DNA from: Moniliella sp. 'wahieum'
Lineage: Eukaryota; Basidiomycota; Moniliellomycetes; Moniliellales; Moniliellaceae
Direction of reading: 5' to 3'
DNA: 64,000 bases
NCBI GenBank assembly: GCA_003971905.1
Contig: RSEE01000051.1
Span: 124,001-188,000 of the forward strand
Both the position numbers and the translations under genes were made by a program. This document shows, piece after piece, positions 1-12,600 of the stretch. The notes below the pieces were generated by a model. The model did no database searches and was not told the origin of the DNA. It saw nothing but the letters and a program-made list of their open reading frames with translations. Positions within the stretch are counted from its first letter, which is position 1, and each line of letters begins with the position of its first letter.

Positions 1-1944
1 GCTTCTCCCCACCCAGTTGGGAGTAGCATCGCAAAACGGGGTGGAGCCTATCGTACGGATGGTCGAGCGCATGACACGCCAGGCGGGGAGAACGATGCGG
101 AACTGGGCGACTTCAGCCACGTCGCCATGCTCGACTTTACCAACGCCTTCAACACTGTGCGCCGTCGCACACTCGCCAAGGCGCTCCATGCCTACGCCCC
201 CCATCTCCTCACCTTGGGCCGATGGATCTATGGTTCCCCCACCCAGCTCTGGGTCGCGTCGGGCGGAAATGAGACCAACGTCCTGTCGGCAGAGGGCGTA
301 CGGCAGGGCGACCCCCTCGCCCCTTTTTCTTCTCCCATCGCAGTGCGGCCCACGCTGGAGAAACTGGAACAGGACCTGCCGCCGGGCACCTGGTGATGGC
401 ATACCTGGACGACATTACGATTTTCGGTCCAGGGCCAGGCATTACCGGCCTAGCCGCGGAGCTTTTGGAAGACGACGCGTCAGGCCTCAAGCTCAACCTG
501 CGTAAGTGTGTCGAGCGGGACCGGGACCAGATTCGGGAGGATGGTCTGCAGGTTCTGGGCACTTGTGTGGGAGGGTAGACTGTCGTCGATCGTGGCTCCG
601 GGCCCAACTGGCCAGTCTGAGGGAGAACATGCCTAAGTTTGATGGCATCACCCGCCAGGGACGCCTCTTACTATGGCGGCTCAGCACTCAGACCAAGCTG
701 CGCCACCTGCTCCGCACCATGCAGATGGAAGGAGAGCTAGACGACGTGCTGGCCGAGATTGATGCCTTCATCTGTACGGAGTTCAGACGGATCCGGGGCG
801 ACGAGGATCCCCAAGGTGCCAAGGACGACCACTTCGACATGCTCATGAGCCTGCCTCTTCGGCTGGGAGGATGTGGCAGCCCGCTTTACTCGTATATCGC
901 GCCCCACGCCCGTGCCGCGGCCAACGAGGTCAACGACTATCTTATTACCACTTATTTGACCGTTCGGGACCGCAAACGGCAAGGGCCAACGCATTTACGA
1001 AGCAACGCCAGCGCTGCCGCGAGATGTGGGAGCAAAGTCGACAGGAGCTGCTCCAGAAGCTGGACGCTGCCGATGGTCGCCATGTGGTCGAGCACAGCAA
1101 CCCGCTGAGCCACAACTGGCTCTCCGCCATTCCATCCGTCCCGTACCTCAAGCTCTCTGACCAGCAGGTCGGTTGGTCTCCAGCTCCGCACGCTGTGCCG
1201 CACCACGCGCAGCATGTGCAAGTGCGGCGTCATGTCCTCGCTGGAACACATCATGTCCTGCACCCGCACCCAGGCCAAGTTTGGTGCGTTGCATGAGGCA
1301 GTGCGGGAGCCCATTCTCCAGCTCCTCCGCTCCATCCCCGACACCCACGTCCACAACGAACCTATGGTGGAGGAAGAGGATGGGACGAGGCGCGGACGGA
1401 AGGCACAGCGCACACCGATTACCGCGGTGATGGGGCCCGGAGCACTGGGAGGAACCGGAATGGAGGTAGACCACACGCTGCGCGACACGGGATCGCAGGA
1501 GGCGCAGAGCGCGTACCGGCGGTGGTGCATGAGAGCACTGCGTCGCCTTTGGAACGCCGGGAGAAGGAACTGCTTCGGCTGCTTGAACAAGCAGAATGCG
1601 AGAACGCCAAGTACCAGGGACGCACTCAAGAACCGTTTTTCCCCCTGGTTTTGACGACGCGAGGATACTACGGCCAAGACGGCGGGCAAGTTGTTTGCGC
1701 ATTGGAAAGTTGGCTACTAAGTCTCAGTGGAAATGGTTCCTCGCTCGTATGTCAACCACGTTCCTCCGTGTCCACACGCGCTTCCTAGGGTACGGGACCG
1801 GATGGCGCGAGCCGGAGGGTCCTGATATCCTGGCGATCCCCTGGTCCCTTAATCTTGGTGGCGCTTCCAAGTAACCCCCGCAAGATGAACGGTTCGGTTT
1901 AGACGTAGCGTTCCCCCTGTCCCAGCCTTAAGCTCTGTCAATGA
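1..1944 (+). mobile_element. Decayed non-LTR (LINE-type) retrotransposon, 3' half
   Basis: The window opens inside a reverse-transcriptase ORF. Frame 127-396 carries RT motif A (LDFTNAFN) and the motif-B-like EGVRQGDPLAPF; frame 393-578 carries the catalytic YLDD box (AYLDD). Coding then continues through 506-1108 and 1214-1654, which holds a Cys/His cluster (CKC then HIMSC) like the zinc knuckle C-terminal to RT in many LINEs. The last frame ends in a stop at 1872, followed by about 70 bp of 3' untranslated sequence. No LTR, integrase or RNase H is visible. At least four frame changes are needed, so the copy is inactive or badly sequenced. A second copy of its tail lies at 45432-45576. The assignment to a LINE is secure; the clade and the nature of the C-terminal endonuclease are not. 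Confidence 0.85.
1803..1944 (+). repeat. 3' tail of the LINE, copy A
   Basis: This stretch covers the last codons and 3' UTR of the retrotransposon and recurs, with scattered substitutions and short indels, at 45432-45576. Shared anchors include CCTGATATCCTGGCGATCCC and AAGCTCTGTCAATGA. The similarity stops at TCAATGA in both places, which marks the likely 3' terminus of the element. Confidence 0.85.
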
Positions 1945-3042
1945 TGCCACAACCAAGAGGTAGATAGCTCGTACGCCTGCATCTTATATGTGGGAAGATC
2001 TACTATGGAACTAACCGGCGCAAATGATTGTTGGTAGCGAGTGTGTGAGAGAAGCAGCAGCTATACAAAAGTGTGTTTGCGTCAACTTCTGGATCTATGC
2101 TGCTAACTCCATCATGGCTCTCTCTCAAGTAAATTGGTGACGACAGGTTTGCACAACCTGTGCCCGACGACGGACTACTTTTGTCTTAGGGCTTTCTCTC
2201 AGTGTGCCGATAAGGGGCCTCCTTTTTCAGCCGCTTGGAGGATTGGAGTGGACGTAGATATTGATTGTGGCCTGTGCCTACATTGGCTCATGGGACTAGG
2301 AGGAAAGCATCACGTCTGGCACCACGCCTCCGTATTCTGTGAGCGACGCGTGTTGGGCACCACAGCATATAAGAGGACTGCAATGGAGATTAGGGGACAC
2401 GTGCTGCTCCACTTATTCTGTCCCCGCCAAACGTTTTCGCTATGGAAGGCTGTCGATCCTATCAGGCACAGGCCGAGGGCAGGCGGGGAAGTGTGGGGCT
2501 GCAGAAGGAGCGGTGCGGGATTAGGCGGGTTAACCAGGGGCAGAGGGCGCTTGAAGCCATGACAAGCGCAAGACCAAGAAACGAAGAAGGAAATGCCGCC
2601 CAGGCAGGAATGAATTAATGAGGCGAGGTGAGCAATGGGACCTGATTAATGACTTGGCTGCGCAGGGCTGCGCTCTTTCTTCCTGTCAATGGCTTGCCGA
2701 GTGGTTGTGACTGGCGGAGTGCCAGGTGTAGGCATGTGATACACATGCTCCACACACTGCCGCTGTGCCGCACTTGGCCTGATCGACAGAAGGGCGTGCC
2801 GACTAGCTACTGTCAGCTGCCCGCAGCACTGCCCAGCCGCTCAGTCTCAGAAGGTCTGGGGTGGGAGGCATGGCCCGATGCACCGAACAGTGATAGGACT
2901 AGTGACCGGCGATCAGGGATCCTTCAACCATTATGGTATTCAGCACTCTCGCACTGCCACCGCAAATCCGTCCCTTTCCTGTCCCTTCACGCGCACCAGT
3001 CGGAAAGAAGCGGACCACCACCTTCCCTCCCTCTCCTTCGCC
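1945..3042. other. Intergenic, no gene recognised
   Basis: Open frames here (for example 2134-2562 on +) have no recognisable motif or start context. The last 150 bp before 3043 become pyrimidine-rich, as expected for the promoter and 5' UTR of the tannase-like gene. Confidence 0.5.
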
Positions 3043-5759
3043 ATGCTCATCCGCCCCACTTGCCGTTCTCCTGGCGGCTGCCTCCTTCGTTCTGGCCACG
3101 CAACATGGCCACAACGGTCATGACGTCCCACCCACACGTTCTTTATCAGCACCGCGGTGTTTCCGCCAGTGTTTTCTTCCTCTGTCAGCAGGAAATCCCA
3201 TCGAAAGTCCCAATCCATCAGTTCCACGCGTAATACGCTCAGCCTATCCTCCCCGACGTCCTCGGTGTCCTCGAAACGCAAAAAGGAACATCAATCGTTT
3301 CCTCCGCTACAAAAGTGTCTTCCTCTACGTCGCAATCCCAGCGCAGCACACGCAATTCAAAGAACAAGTCTTCATCAAAGCCCATTCCTTCCGCTTCAAA
3401 GGGAAATTCAACTGCCACTCCCCCCAAGAAGTCATCGTCGACATCTTCATCCGCTTTATTGCCCCGCCCCACCAACCCATCCCAGGCCAAGGCCGCATGC
3501 GAGCAACTGCCTGCGATACTGTTACGGGGCAACGGCACCGTCGAGGTCGTTGACGCCTTTCCTATTGGTTTGAGGCTGGTTCCAACCCTTCGCTCCAGAG
3601 ACTGACAGCGATGTACCCTGCCGGGTGGGTGCCTCCCGGAACGGATGTATCAGGCATTCTCCTGGGGGTGGGACCGGATGTGGACCTGACCCAAGACAAG
3701 GGCTACGGACGTAACGGCCAAGACTACATGGTGGCCAATCAGGGCCCCTTGGTGGCCTGCCCGGGTTTTGTCGGTACGTTTGGTCCGCCGTCTCTGTACT
3801 ACACTCCTTTTTATTGACCTACTCTCTCTCTCGACCAGACTTGGGGCAACATCCGTACTTCCCCTTCCACCACGGTCTTGACTGAGGTCTGGATGCCCTT
3901 AGCCGATAGCTTTGCGTACACTGGAAAGCCCATCGGCTGGCAACCGCCCAGTCGGGCCTCGGTTTCAACCAACCAAAGCGACTACCCTACCCGGTCGACG
4001 CCGTATGAGATCGACGTCGTGCGTGCCCGCCCCTTCTTGAGGGGGTGGAAACACAGTATGGCAACGCAACGGTGTATGACCAATCCAATAGCGACACTCG
4101 CTTTGACTACCTTAAGTCGCCGGCAGGTGGAGATCTAACTTGGAGCCTCAATCCTTTCCCCAACCCCTTGATGGACAAGGGGGGGATGGTCGAAATGAAA
4201 GAGCTGGCAAACGGGCAAGCGGAGCGACGTCTCTCCTCACAAGCGGCCCCTGGTCCGCGCGTATTCGGAAACGGCGCCTCGGTGGCTTGGAATGGCCGAA
4301 TTCTCTTCCTTGCAAATGGAGGCCAACGAGGATGGGTCCCCTGGTCCGATATGAAGCAGTTCCTCAGTCGGGACCGGTTCGTCGTTGTCGGGACGAATAC
4401 CGGTCACTTTGCCCGTACAGGCAGTGCGTTGTGGATGAATGGACCACCTCAACACCGAGAACAAACGGCGCAAGACTGGGTTAGTCGCGCGTCCCATGTG
4501 AGCAACCTCTTGAGCCGATGGGTGGTCGACGAGTTTTACGGGAAACAGGCAGGTGTGCGCGGTGGAACGTCACCCCAAGAAGCCGCTAACCCCGCCCCCC
4601 GTGTGCGGTCTTACTTTGCTGGCTGTTCCGTGGGAGGACGCAATGCGCTGGCCTCGGCCCAAGTCTACCCCGGCGACTTTGATGGGATCTTTGCCGGCTC
4701 TCCGGCGGTTTACTTTAATCGGATGAACGCGGGCCAACTTCATCTCCAATCCGTTTTCCGCAAGTCTTCCGCGGGGAAAGGGTACCTCCCCTTGGCCCGG
4801 CACTGGGCTGCACTGCACGAGGTGGTACTTAAGCAGTGTGGGAACGACGATGGTATGGTGGTCAACCCGGTTAAGTGCGCCGCCACGCTTGATCTGGGTG
4901 CAGATCTGCTGTGTGCCAAGCATGGTGCGCCACCTGGGTCCCTCTTTGCGAATGACTCCTCGCAGTGCCTAACCCCCGCCAAAGTGACCAACTTGGCACG
5001 GATGTTCCAACCGGCCGTGTCACATCGACCCGAACGGGGCAAACCATACGGTTTACCCGGCCTACCTTCCTGGTGCTGAGCGGGCTCCAGCCACGGCCTC
5101 TGGGTCTGAAGTAAAGGCTAGCTCATGGTTCCAGTACGCCGTGTTCAACTTGGACGCCACCGATCCGTCTTGGGACCCCTACACCAACTTGACCTGGGAA
5201 CAGGTGCAGCAGGGCGAGACGCAGAACGTTGGTGGGACCAATGCAAATGTCGAGGTACGCACACACTCTCCATCTGTTCATCCTTCGATGTGACTTAATC
5301 GTAGAAACTGCTTTTTGTTGACACACATTGATGTGCCCTTTCAACGCAGGACGACCGCCTTCTTTCGGACCCCGCGCAAACTTATTCACCCCCGGCCTTG
5401 CCGACTTAACCATCTCTCCGCTCGCCTCGCGGGAGTACCATGACGCCGTTCTCGCCCCCCTCTACTCATCCTTCCGGTGACCCGAACCAGAGTTACCGCT
5501 ACTTCGAAGTGCCGGGCATGCTGCACTGCCGCGACGGCGATGGACCATGGCATTTCGGTTCGCCGACTCAAACGCTCCAGGCAATCGGCCTTTGAAATGG
5601 GACACGGAGCACGATGTACTTCTTCGTCTTGTGGCGTGGCGGAGCAGGGACAAACGCAAGAACCAGCGTACCAAGTCGCTGCTGGTATGCTACGTTAGGT
5701 GGTCAGACAGAGGGGAACGCGCCCTTGGTCGAGCAACTTTAATTGGGGCACGCGGTTAA
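3043..5759 (+). CDS. Secreted tannase/feruloyl esterase family protein, frame-broken
   Basis: The family hydrolyses ester bonds of gallic or hydroxycinnamic acids outside the cell. The nucleophile elbow is clear near 4620-4710: GCSVGGRNALASAQVYPGDF followed by DGIFAGSPA. The typical downstream YPAYLPGAE and the catalytic-His segment YRYFEVPGMLHC (about 5494) are also present. The start at 3043 gives MLIR plus a hydrophobic PLAVLLAAASFVLA signal peptide, but only across a one-base shift. A Ser/Thr/Lys-rich stretch follows. Introns at 3774-3838 (GTACGT..CCAG) and 5255-5349 (GTACGC..GCAG) fit. Frameshifts are needed near 3065, 4035 and 5050, with a less clear region around 5350-5470. It could be a pseudogene, but neighbouring essential genes are broken in the same way. 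The exact substrate cannot be predicted; the end at 5759 is approximate. Confidence 0.75.
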
Positions 5760-7325
5760 CGCGCAAATTATGCCCGTACCCTGAACCGATTTACCAGGGT
5801 GGACCAACGACGGTCCTCGGGCGCATGAGTTACATTTGCTCGTAAGACGCATGGGTGGGTGCAAGTTGGACACATTGTTACGGGGTTTGGGTTGTAAGAT
5901 GGTTTCTACACGATATATCATCAGTCGTCTTGCAATACTTTGTTCGGGGATAAAATGCATAATGCGTATAGTAGTAGTATAGTTCTCACAGTGTCCTAAC
6001 AATATGAGTAGCTGTGTTTCTCCTTTGCTCATTATGGTCCACGAGTAATGATACGTAGCACTGAGGGTTCAGGGAGCTGATGAATGGCAAGTACTGACGC
6101 GTGTGCAGCGGCGGTGGGGGTTAGGGGAATTTAAGGAGCAGAAGGTCGGCCCCATCACACATCACATTTCTTTCTAATGATCCTGATTACCCAGCGACGT
6201 CCTAAGTGCAGTTATGTAATGGCAGAGAGAAGACAGGAGCTGGGTTGAACCCAGACTGAGGATCAGAAGAAGAAGGAGAAGAAGGAGAAGAAAGGAGAGC
6301 GGCACTAGGCCAGGGATAGAATACTGGTGTGGTGCCCGGATGAGTAAGATGGTCAGAAGTGCCGCGGAGGTGGCTGGCCCATAGGACCCTGGTCAACACC
6401 TTTCCCACGACCTCGACCGTGCAGTGTTCGTTCCAAAAAGTCCTACTAAGAGAGATGGTAGGTACAGTATATCGTAGGAGGGAAGAGACGGGGGTAACAC
6501 CAGTGTAGGTAGGTGAGCTAGCCATGCATATAAATGTGGTATGATCTCAGTGAGGCCCACTGAGTACTGACAATGGATACTCGATACGATGGATAGAGGG
6601 ATGGATGGATTGAGGGATCGGGGGATTGAGACACATCAAAGGGCGGGGGGATCCAGACCAATAGCCAAAAGCCAAAAGCAGAACGCAGAAAGCAGAAGCA
6701 GAAAGCAAGAGCGAACAAACCACGCTCAAAAAAACCAGTTGTTTGAGCACACATCTTGTCTCTGGCACCCATGCAGCAGCCACAAGCCACATATGCACCA
6801 TGCACATGCACATGCACACAAAAGGCATCCACCAGCCATCGTGGCCAGATGCACAATAGCAAATGCCCGACGGCATGGTTCCAGACCAGCGCTTGCCTTG
6901 ATCCTACCCCCCTTTTCACCCCGCATGACGCGTCCGTGACGGATCCGGAACCAGCAGCCGAACCCGACCCCAATCCCGCGTACTGGGAACCTGCCCAGCC
7001 AACCCAGCCAACAAAGCACTGCAAAACAAAACACAATCCTAGCGTCGGTCGCGGTCCGTGGCGAGGGCAGGGCCAAGAACATGACAACCAACACTGCATC
7101 CCCTCCGTCACAAGGGCACCGGGCACGTGGATACACCGTGGCAAGAGAAGGGCGGGAGGAAGCGGGGGGGGATTCGAGTGACGAAAAGCGAAAACAGGGG
7201 TACGCGCTCATGCACTCGTAGGAAGAGGGAACCAGGGTGGGTGAAGGGCAGGGTGGAAGGAAGGATGAGAGAGAGGGAGGATGGAGAGAGAGCGAAACAA
7301 GGAAAAAGAATGAGGGTGGGAGAGA
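5760..7325. other. Intergenic, low-complexity, no gene recognised
   Basis: No frame shows a family motif. It contains simple repeats: GAAGAAGGAGAAG near 6265-6295, GATGGAT-type around 6588-6610, AGCAGAAAGCA around 6660-6710 and alternating CATGCACATGCACA at 6794-6815. The part near 7100-7320 is probably the 3' flank of the GH128 gene. Confidence 0.5.
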
Positions 7326-8597
7326 TTAAAAGTCGGCATCGTCGTACGCCGGAACGGGCGGGTCGACGTAATCCTCAATGGGCACAGTGGGGTTAAACTG
7401 GGCATCCAGGTCGGCCGGACGGGCAGAAGCGTTGAATGCCGGTGCGGTGGCCAAGCTGCTGAGCCACTTGTCACGTCCTTGGCATTGAGCATCGCAATGC
7501 ACCGTCTCGGTAACTTGTCCCAGTTTTCCCCGTCGTTCGGGTCGGGTTGGGCAAGAGGGCGAGAAGGCATGGTGCCGACGCACGACGCGCGACGACGACG
7601 GCAAAGCTGGGTCCAGGGACCGCTTGGACAGCGACAGGTACCGATAAATTTGCCCAGCGAACGCAGGTTGCCCGATTGGTAAAACACTGCGTTCTGCGCC
7701 GACCCAAAGCTGTCGGGCGGCGTGGCCCACATGCCAAATGGGAATGCACGCTTAACGTACCCCGTCGATGCAAAGAACTCCGTCGCGGCAATCATGAAGG
7801 ATTTGGCTTGCGCGGCCGACGGGTTGGAGGAAGAGGTGACACCGTACTCGGTGATCCAGATGTTCTTGTCGGGGAAACGCGAGTGGATGCCTTCAACGTA
7901 CTTCTTCAACTTATCGATCGACTGCCAGCTGCCGTAGTCTGGTAGCCACAACCAAGCAGCAAGGGGAGGAGGGGTCAGTCATCGGAAAAAGTAGGGGGAG
8001 GAGGAAGAGAGAGAGAGAGAGAGAAAAGGACGTACAGTGGGCCGCAATAAAGTCATAGTATCCACCGCGGTTGTTGAGCGACTGGGTAAACTGCTCGAGC
8101 CAATCCACGTTCCAGCAAATCTGAGGGGAAGAAATGTGGGTGCCGTATTGGCGCAGCGGGGCCAACTCGCGCTGGAAGGCAGCAGCGGCATCTTGGGGCG
8201 AGTAGTTGGACTGGGATTCGACGTCAGGTTCGTTGTAGGCCAACAAGAACGGGTAGCGGTACTTGGGGAACAAGCCGCGCAGACGAGGCCAGTCCTGGTT
8301 CTTCTTGTACCCCCACCGGGTGGGCACGAATTGCAGCCCTGACTTGGACAGCTGGGGCACGTGGCCCATCTGTGGTCCGACGGAGAGGAGAGGAGCGAGG
8401 TTAGTAATCGGGGCGCGGGTGGATGGGGGGGGGAGGCGGGGACGTACCTCCCAGTGGTGGTAGCTGTTAACGAGGGGAGAGCCGATGAGCTGGTGGGCCC
8501 ATTGGTTGTCGGCAGCCCAGGCGAGGCCGAGGTGGAAGGCGCTGGCGGACTGGGCCAGGACAAGGAGGGTGGCGAGAGACAAGAGAGGGAGCTTCAT
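7326..8597 (-). CDS. GH128-type glucan endo-1,3-beta-glucosidase, secreted
   Basis: This is an Asl1-like glycoside hydrolase expected to cut beta-1,3-glucan in the wall. The ATG at 8597 opens a signal peptide (MKLPLLSLATLLVLAQSASA). Two introns splice cleanly: 8370-8447 and 7939-8035, both with GTACGT donors. Exon 2 has the acid/base segment AYNEPDVES and exon 3 the nucleophile segment IWITEYGVT; both glutamates match the family. FPFGMW and PPDSFG follow. One T appears to be missing in the AAATTT run near 7650 (LGKF then YRYLSLSK), and the frame between 7500 and 7620 is unclear. The C-terminal tail is acidic (ends YDDADF, stop 7326-7328). Length is about 355 residues, with a C-terminal extension beyond the catalytic domain. 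Confidence 0.85.
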
Positions 8598-9661
8598 TGG
8601 AAAGACGGATGGGGGTGGGGGGGCTGAGAGACGGTGTTGGGTGGAGGGGGGGCGTCAACCAGGACGCAGAGGGCAGGTGGTGAGGAGAGGGGGAGGGAGG
8701 CAACTCGCAGAGCTGGGTGGTGGTGGAGGAGGAGGTGGTGGTGGTGGGGATGGGAGAGGGGAAGAGGAGTGAATGCGGATGGGGGGGTGCCGAGGGGCGC
8801 AGCCTGACTGCATCCTCACCTGAGGGCTACGCTTACGGGCCGGTTACTAACATGCATCACATGAGGCCCCCGCTGCCCTGCCGCCACAGGGGCGGGCAAG
8901 CATTAAGGATGGGTGATCGATGATCGGCGACGCGCAAGCGGCGATCAACATGCGCAGCACACACAGGCGCCGTGCCCTGTCCCGCCGCTTGCTGCCTCTT
9001 GCGTCGGTGTCTGCAAACCGCCCCAAAAGGAAGGAGGGGTGGGGGGGCAGTGTGCCATGCGCGGATCCACCGGCGTGCCAAGAGAGTGACGTACGTGCCC
9101 GGCCGCCGGCTCGGGCGGACTGCGTAGTGCTGACTCAGGCAGGCAGAGACATGCGGTGGGCCGACGGCTGCCTCCATCCCAGGGGGCATGGACACTGCGC
9201 GGGTGCTGGGAATGGTGACACTGCCCCGGAACGGTGCCGATGCGGGCTGGCGGGGGGGCAGTGGCTGCGCCTGCCAGGGCGCAAATCCAGCCAGGGTCGC
9301 TGGTGGTTTGGAGGGAGCGGCGCCGCGGCGCGCCGTGCCCGATGAGCCCAGCCTGCGTGCCTGCCAAGGCCGCCAGCGTGGAAGCTGCACGCGCGCTGCG
9401 GCAAGGCACGTCTACCGAATCAGGCAGGTCCCGCACTGCGCCCCCCAGGCTGCCGGGCATGCGCGGCATCACCCATCCCGATGGCTCAGCCACTGCATCC
9501 ACCCAGGCGCCAGGTCGCCTGATGCAGATGTGACAAGTCCTGCCGCCTACCACATCACCTGTGATATATGCCTGTCACATGGGTGCGGCCCAACGCTAGT
9601 CGGTGGGCGTGCCTTTGGTTGTGGGCACCGATGCATGCATTAGGGATGGCACAACGTCACA
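8598..9661. other. Intergenic, GC-rich
   Basis: This is the promoter side of the GH128 gene and the 3' side of ARP10. Long open frames here (for example 8945-9553 on -) are a by-product of high GC and show no motif. From 9530 to 9665 there is a cluster of GTGAC/CACATG words (TGTGACAAG, CACATCACCTGTGAT, CTGTCACATGG, GTCACATCACGTGG), related to the clusters listed elsewhere. Confidence 0.5.
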
Positions 9662-12600
9662 TCACGTGGCCTGGGCGTGCTGGGCTACAAGCGCTGCCTG
9701 GGTGCGGCTGGCGTCACGTGCCGCCTGCACCGACGCATCCCACTCCTCCCGGCTGACTCCGCGGCGCGACACGAGCTGCAGCGCCCCGGCCAGCGACGCG
9801 CCCAGCCACGCCACCATCGTACTCGGCACTGCCGGCGCCGACCGCCGTGCTCGGCGGCACTGGCGGCCACACCACACCCCGTCCACCCGCGTCCGGAGCG
9901 TCTCCCTCCTCTTGCCCTTGGTCGTGGTCGTGGTCATGGGTTTGGTCAGGGTCGTAGTCGCGGTCGGGGTCGGGCTTGCGGCCCGGTCGGGCGCCAGACG
10001 CCGCACGTCGATGAGCCGAGTGAGGCAGTCGCACGTCCCCGAACGCTTGGTGCGCGCCCCAATCGTTGAGCACAGCCACGTGGGGAAGGAGCGGCTTGAG
10101 GCCGCTGTAGACCAGTTCGACATAGCTTGGAGGCGGCGCCGAAGCGGGGACTGCGGCCGTTGGTGGTGGTGGCGGTGGCTTGCTGGACCGGGCGCGGGAG
10201 CCAGCCACGTTGAGCGAGAGCGAGAGCGGCCGCGTAGGAGGCCGAGGTAGATGGAGCAACGTCCACCGGATTTCCTGCGCTAACCGATGCGTCAGGTTGG
10301 GCAACATCGAGCCTCCCCCACCACCAACACTTGTTCCGAAAGTGGCACTCGCAAGTCAATCGGTAACGAGCGTAACACATCCAACACCAGCCACTGGATC
10401 GGTACATCTTCATCCTCGTACCACCCCCCGCGGCTAGTGCTACTGTCACTACCACTGGCCCCGGCACAGCTGTACGGCCCCCGCTCAAATAACACTTCCC
10501 CAGCCCGTTCACGTACCCACCCAGGAACCAGCAACTGACTCGACCCGGGCCAGTGACCTGTCGACCCCGTTGACCCCATCGACCCGGGCGGACCAAAGAG
10601 CGCTTTGAGCGCCCCCGCTCCCGCTCCCGCGCCACCACCCACACCATTACCAGTCGACGGCATCAGGGGCAGCGCCGCCAAGCCCGGCTCGGCACGTGCG
10701 GCGCGCAAGGGAATCCCCGCCACACTCCCGGCCCATACGTCGGCATAGGCGCCCATGCCCCCACGCGCGGCGGCACAGGTCCCTCCATACTCGCCGCAAC
10801 AGTAGCGGGCATGGTGCGCGCTGGGCCGCCCGTGGCCGATGGCGAACTGGTGGTAGGTGCACCAGGAGGTGGCGCGGCTTGCCGCGCACGCACCCACGTT
10901 TCCCACCCTTGTAACGACGCTAGCGGTACCACGGCCGCACTCGCTTTGACGGGAGTTTGGGTAGCGGTAACGTGGGTGCCTGTGGTGGTGCCGGTGGTGG
11001 TAGCTGTGACTCGCGGACCGTACCGGTGCGCCAAGAGACGGCACGCATAACTTTCCTCGTCTTCGTCGGGTAACGGTGCTAGTTCCTGCGTAGGGTCCGG
11101 CTCGGGAAAACGCGGGGGACGAGTGGTATCGAGAGGCGCAATAAGACAGATGCGCGAGACGAGTTGGTCCATCACTTGCTCGGTCAATAACGAAGCAGGT
11201 ACGTGGCTCACACGTGCGCCTGGCGCCGTCGTACCCCCCGTCGTACCCCCCGTCGCAGTCGTACCCGCAGTGGGAGTGGTACCACCAGTGGCAGTGGCAG
11301 TGGTAGTGGCATTGGGGGGGTGAGAGACGATACGTCCGTATCGCAAGAGGAGGTTTCGTAAACGGTCTTTGACGCGTTGACCTGCGCGCCTAGTGATCAG
11401 CGGTAGGGGTTGGGCAACGAACGTTTGAGGGTCCTGGGTCGCAGCGGGGGATAGTGCTACGCCCCGTCCCCAAGCCACGGGGATACCCGCGTTTCCTCCC
11501 CCCGCCTGAAACGTCGACCACCACCCCGCTCACCCTCCCCGTCGATAACAGCGCCATCAGCGGCGCAGGCACAAAGGATACGCTCGGCACGCGCAGCACG
11601 CCTTCCAGTACACGCACTAGCCCGGAACTTACACTCGATGGCGTGCTGGGCCAGTCCACTAGGACCACTGGACGTGTACGCGCATCGATCATTAGAATGC
11701 TGCGCAAGGCAAGCACCAGTCAATTGTAGGGCAGGGTAGGAGGCAGAAACAGAATCACAGTCAGAATCAGAGTCAGCGTCTCGACGGGTACAGCAACTAA
11801 AGTGCGCAAAACGAAGGGAGGGAGGGGTACCTAACCCCTCCCCCCCCCCCCCGCCTATTCCCCAACCTCCACTCCCACTCTCCAATCGAATATCAAAACG
11901 TACTCGGCATAGAGGTAGCGCAGCAACTCCTCCAAGCGCGCTTCGAGCGTATGCTGCGCTTCGGCACGGTGCCTGTCCGATGCTTGGCGCGCCAAATCGG
12001 CCGTCCACAACGGCGCTGGCTCCTGCTCTGTCCCGCTCCACGCGCCCTCCCACGTCGATCCACCCCCAGCCCCAGATCCATACGCACCCCCAGCCGCATG
12101 CCCTGTCCCATGCCCAAGGCCAAGCCCAGGGGCAGGACCAGGCACAGGTACACTCGGGGCATTCAACATGGTGGACGAAACGTAGGCCGGCGACGCGCCG
12201 GGGGCCGCGACTGCCGTTCGTACGGCCCAAGGCGGCACACTGGACGGAACAATAGCTCGTGGCCGTGCTTCACCACTGAACCCGACCACGGTCACCCGCG
12301 ATCCCAGGTCAATCACCACTTTCTCCTCGGTCCCATGCAGCGCAGCGAGGCGCCGCATGCTCATCCGCCCCGCGGGCGCGGACAAGCTCGTCGACCCAGC
12401 CGCGGACAAGGGCGCTGGTGCCAAGCCTGGTGCAGAGTGGGATGCAGAGGCAGAATGCGATGTGGGGCGGGATGCAGATGCAGATGCGGGATGGGACGCA
12501 GGGACAGATGGGGTAGCGGATGGCGACAAGGAAGTGGGTAGAGGTGTGGAGCGGGCAGCGAGGGGCGAGAGCGGACGTGCAGCACTAGTGCCGCTGGCGT

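Noticed and set aside
1..5759. Tannase gene as cargo of the retroelement
   Set aside because: LINEs do not normally carry such cargo; more than 1 kb separates the element's 3' end from the tannase ATG.
8945..9553. 202-codon minus-strand open frame
   Set aside because: Pro/Arg/His-rich composition without a motif; stop codons are rare by chance in GC-rich DNA.
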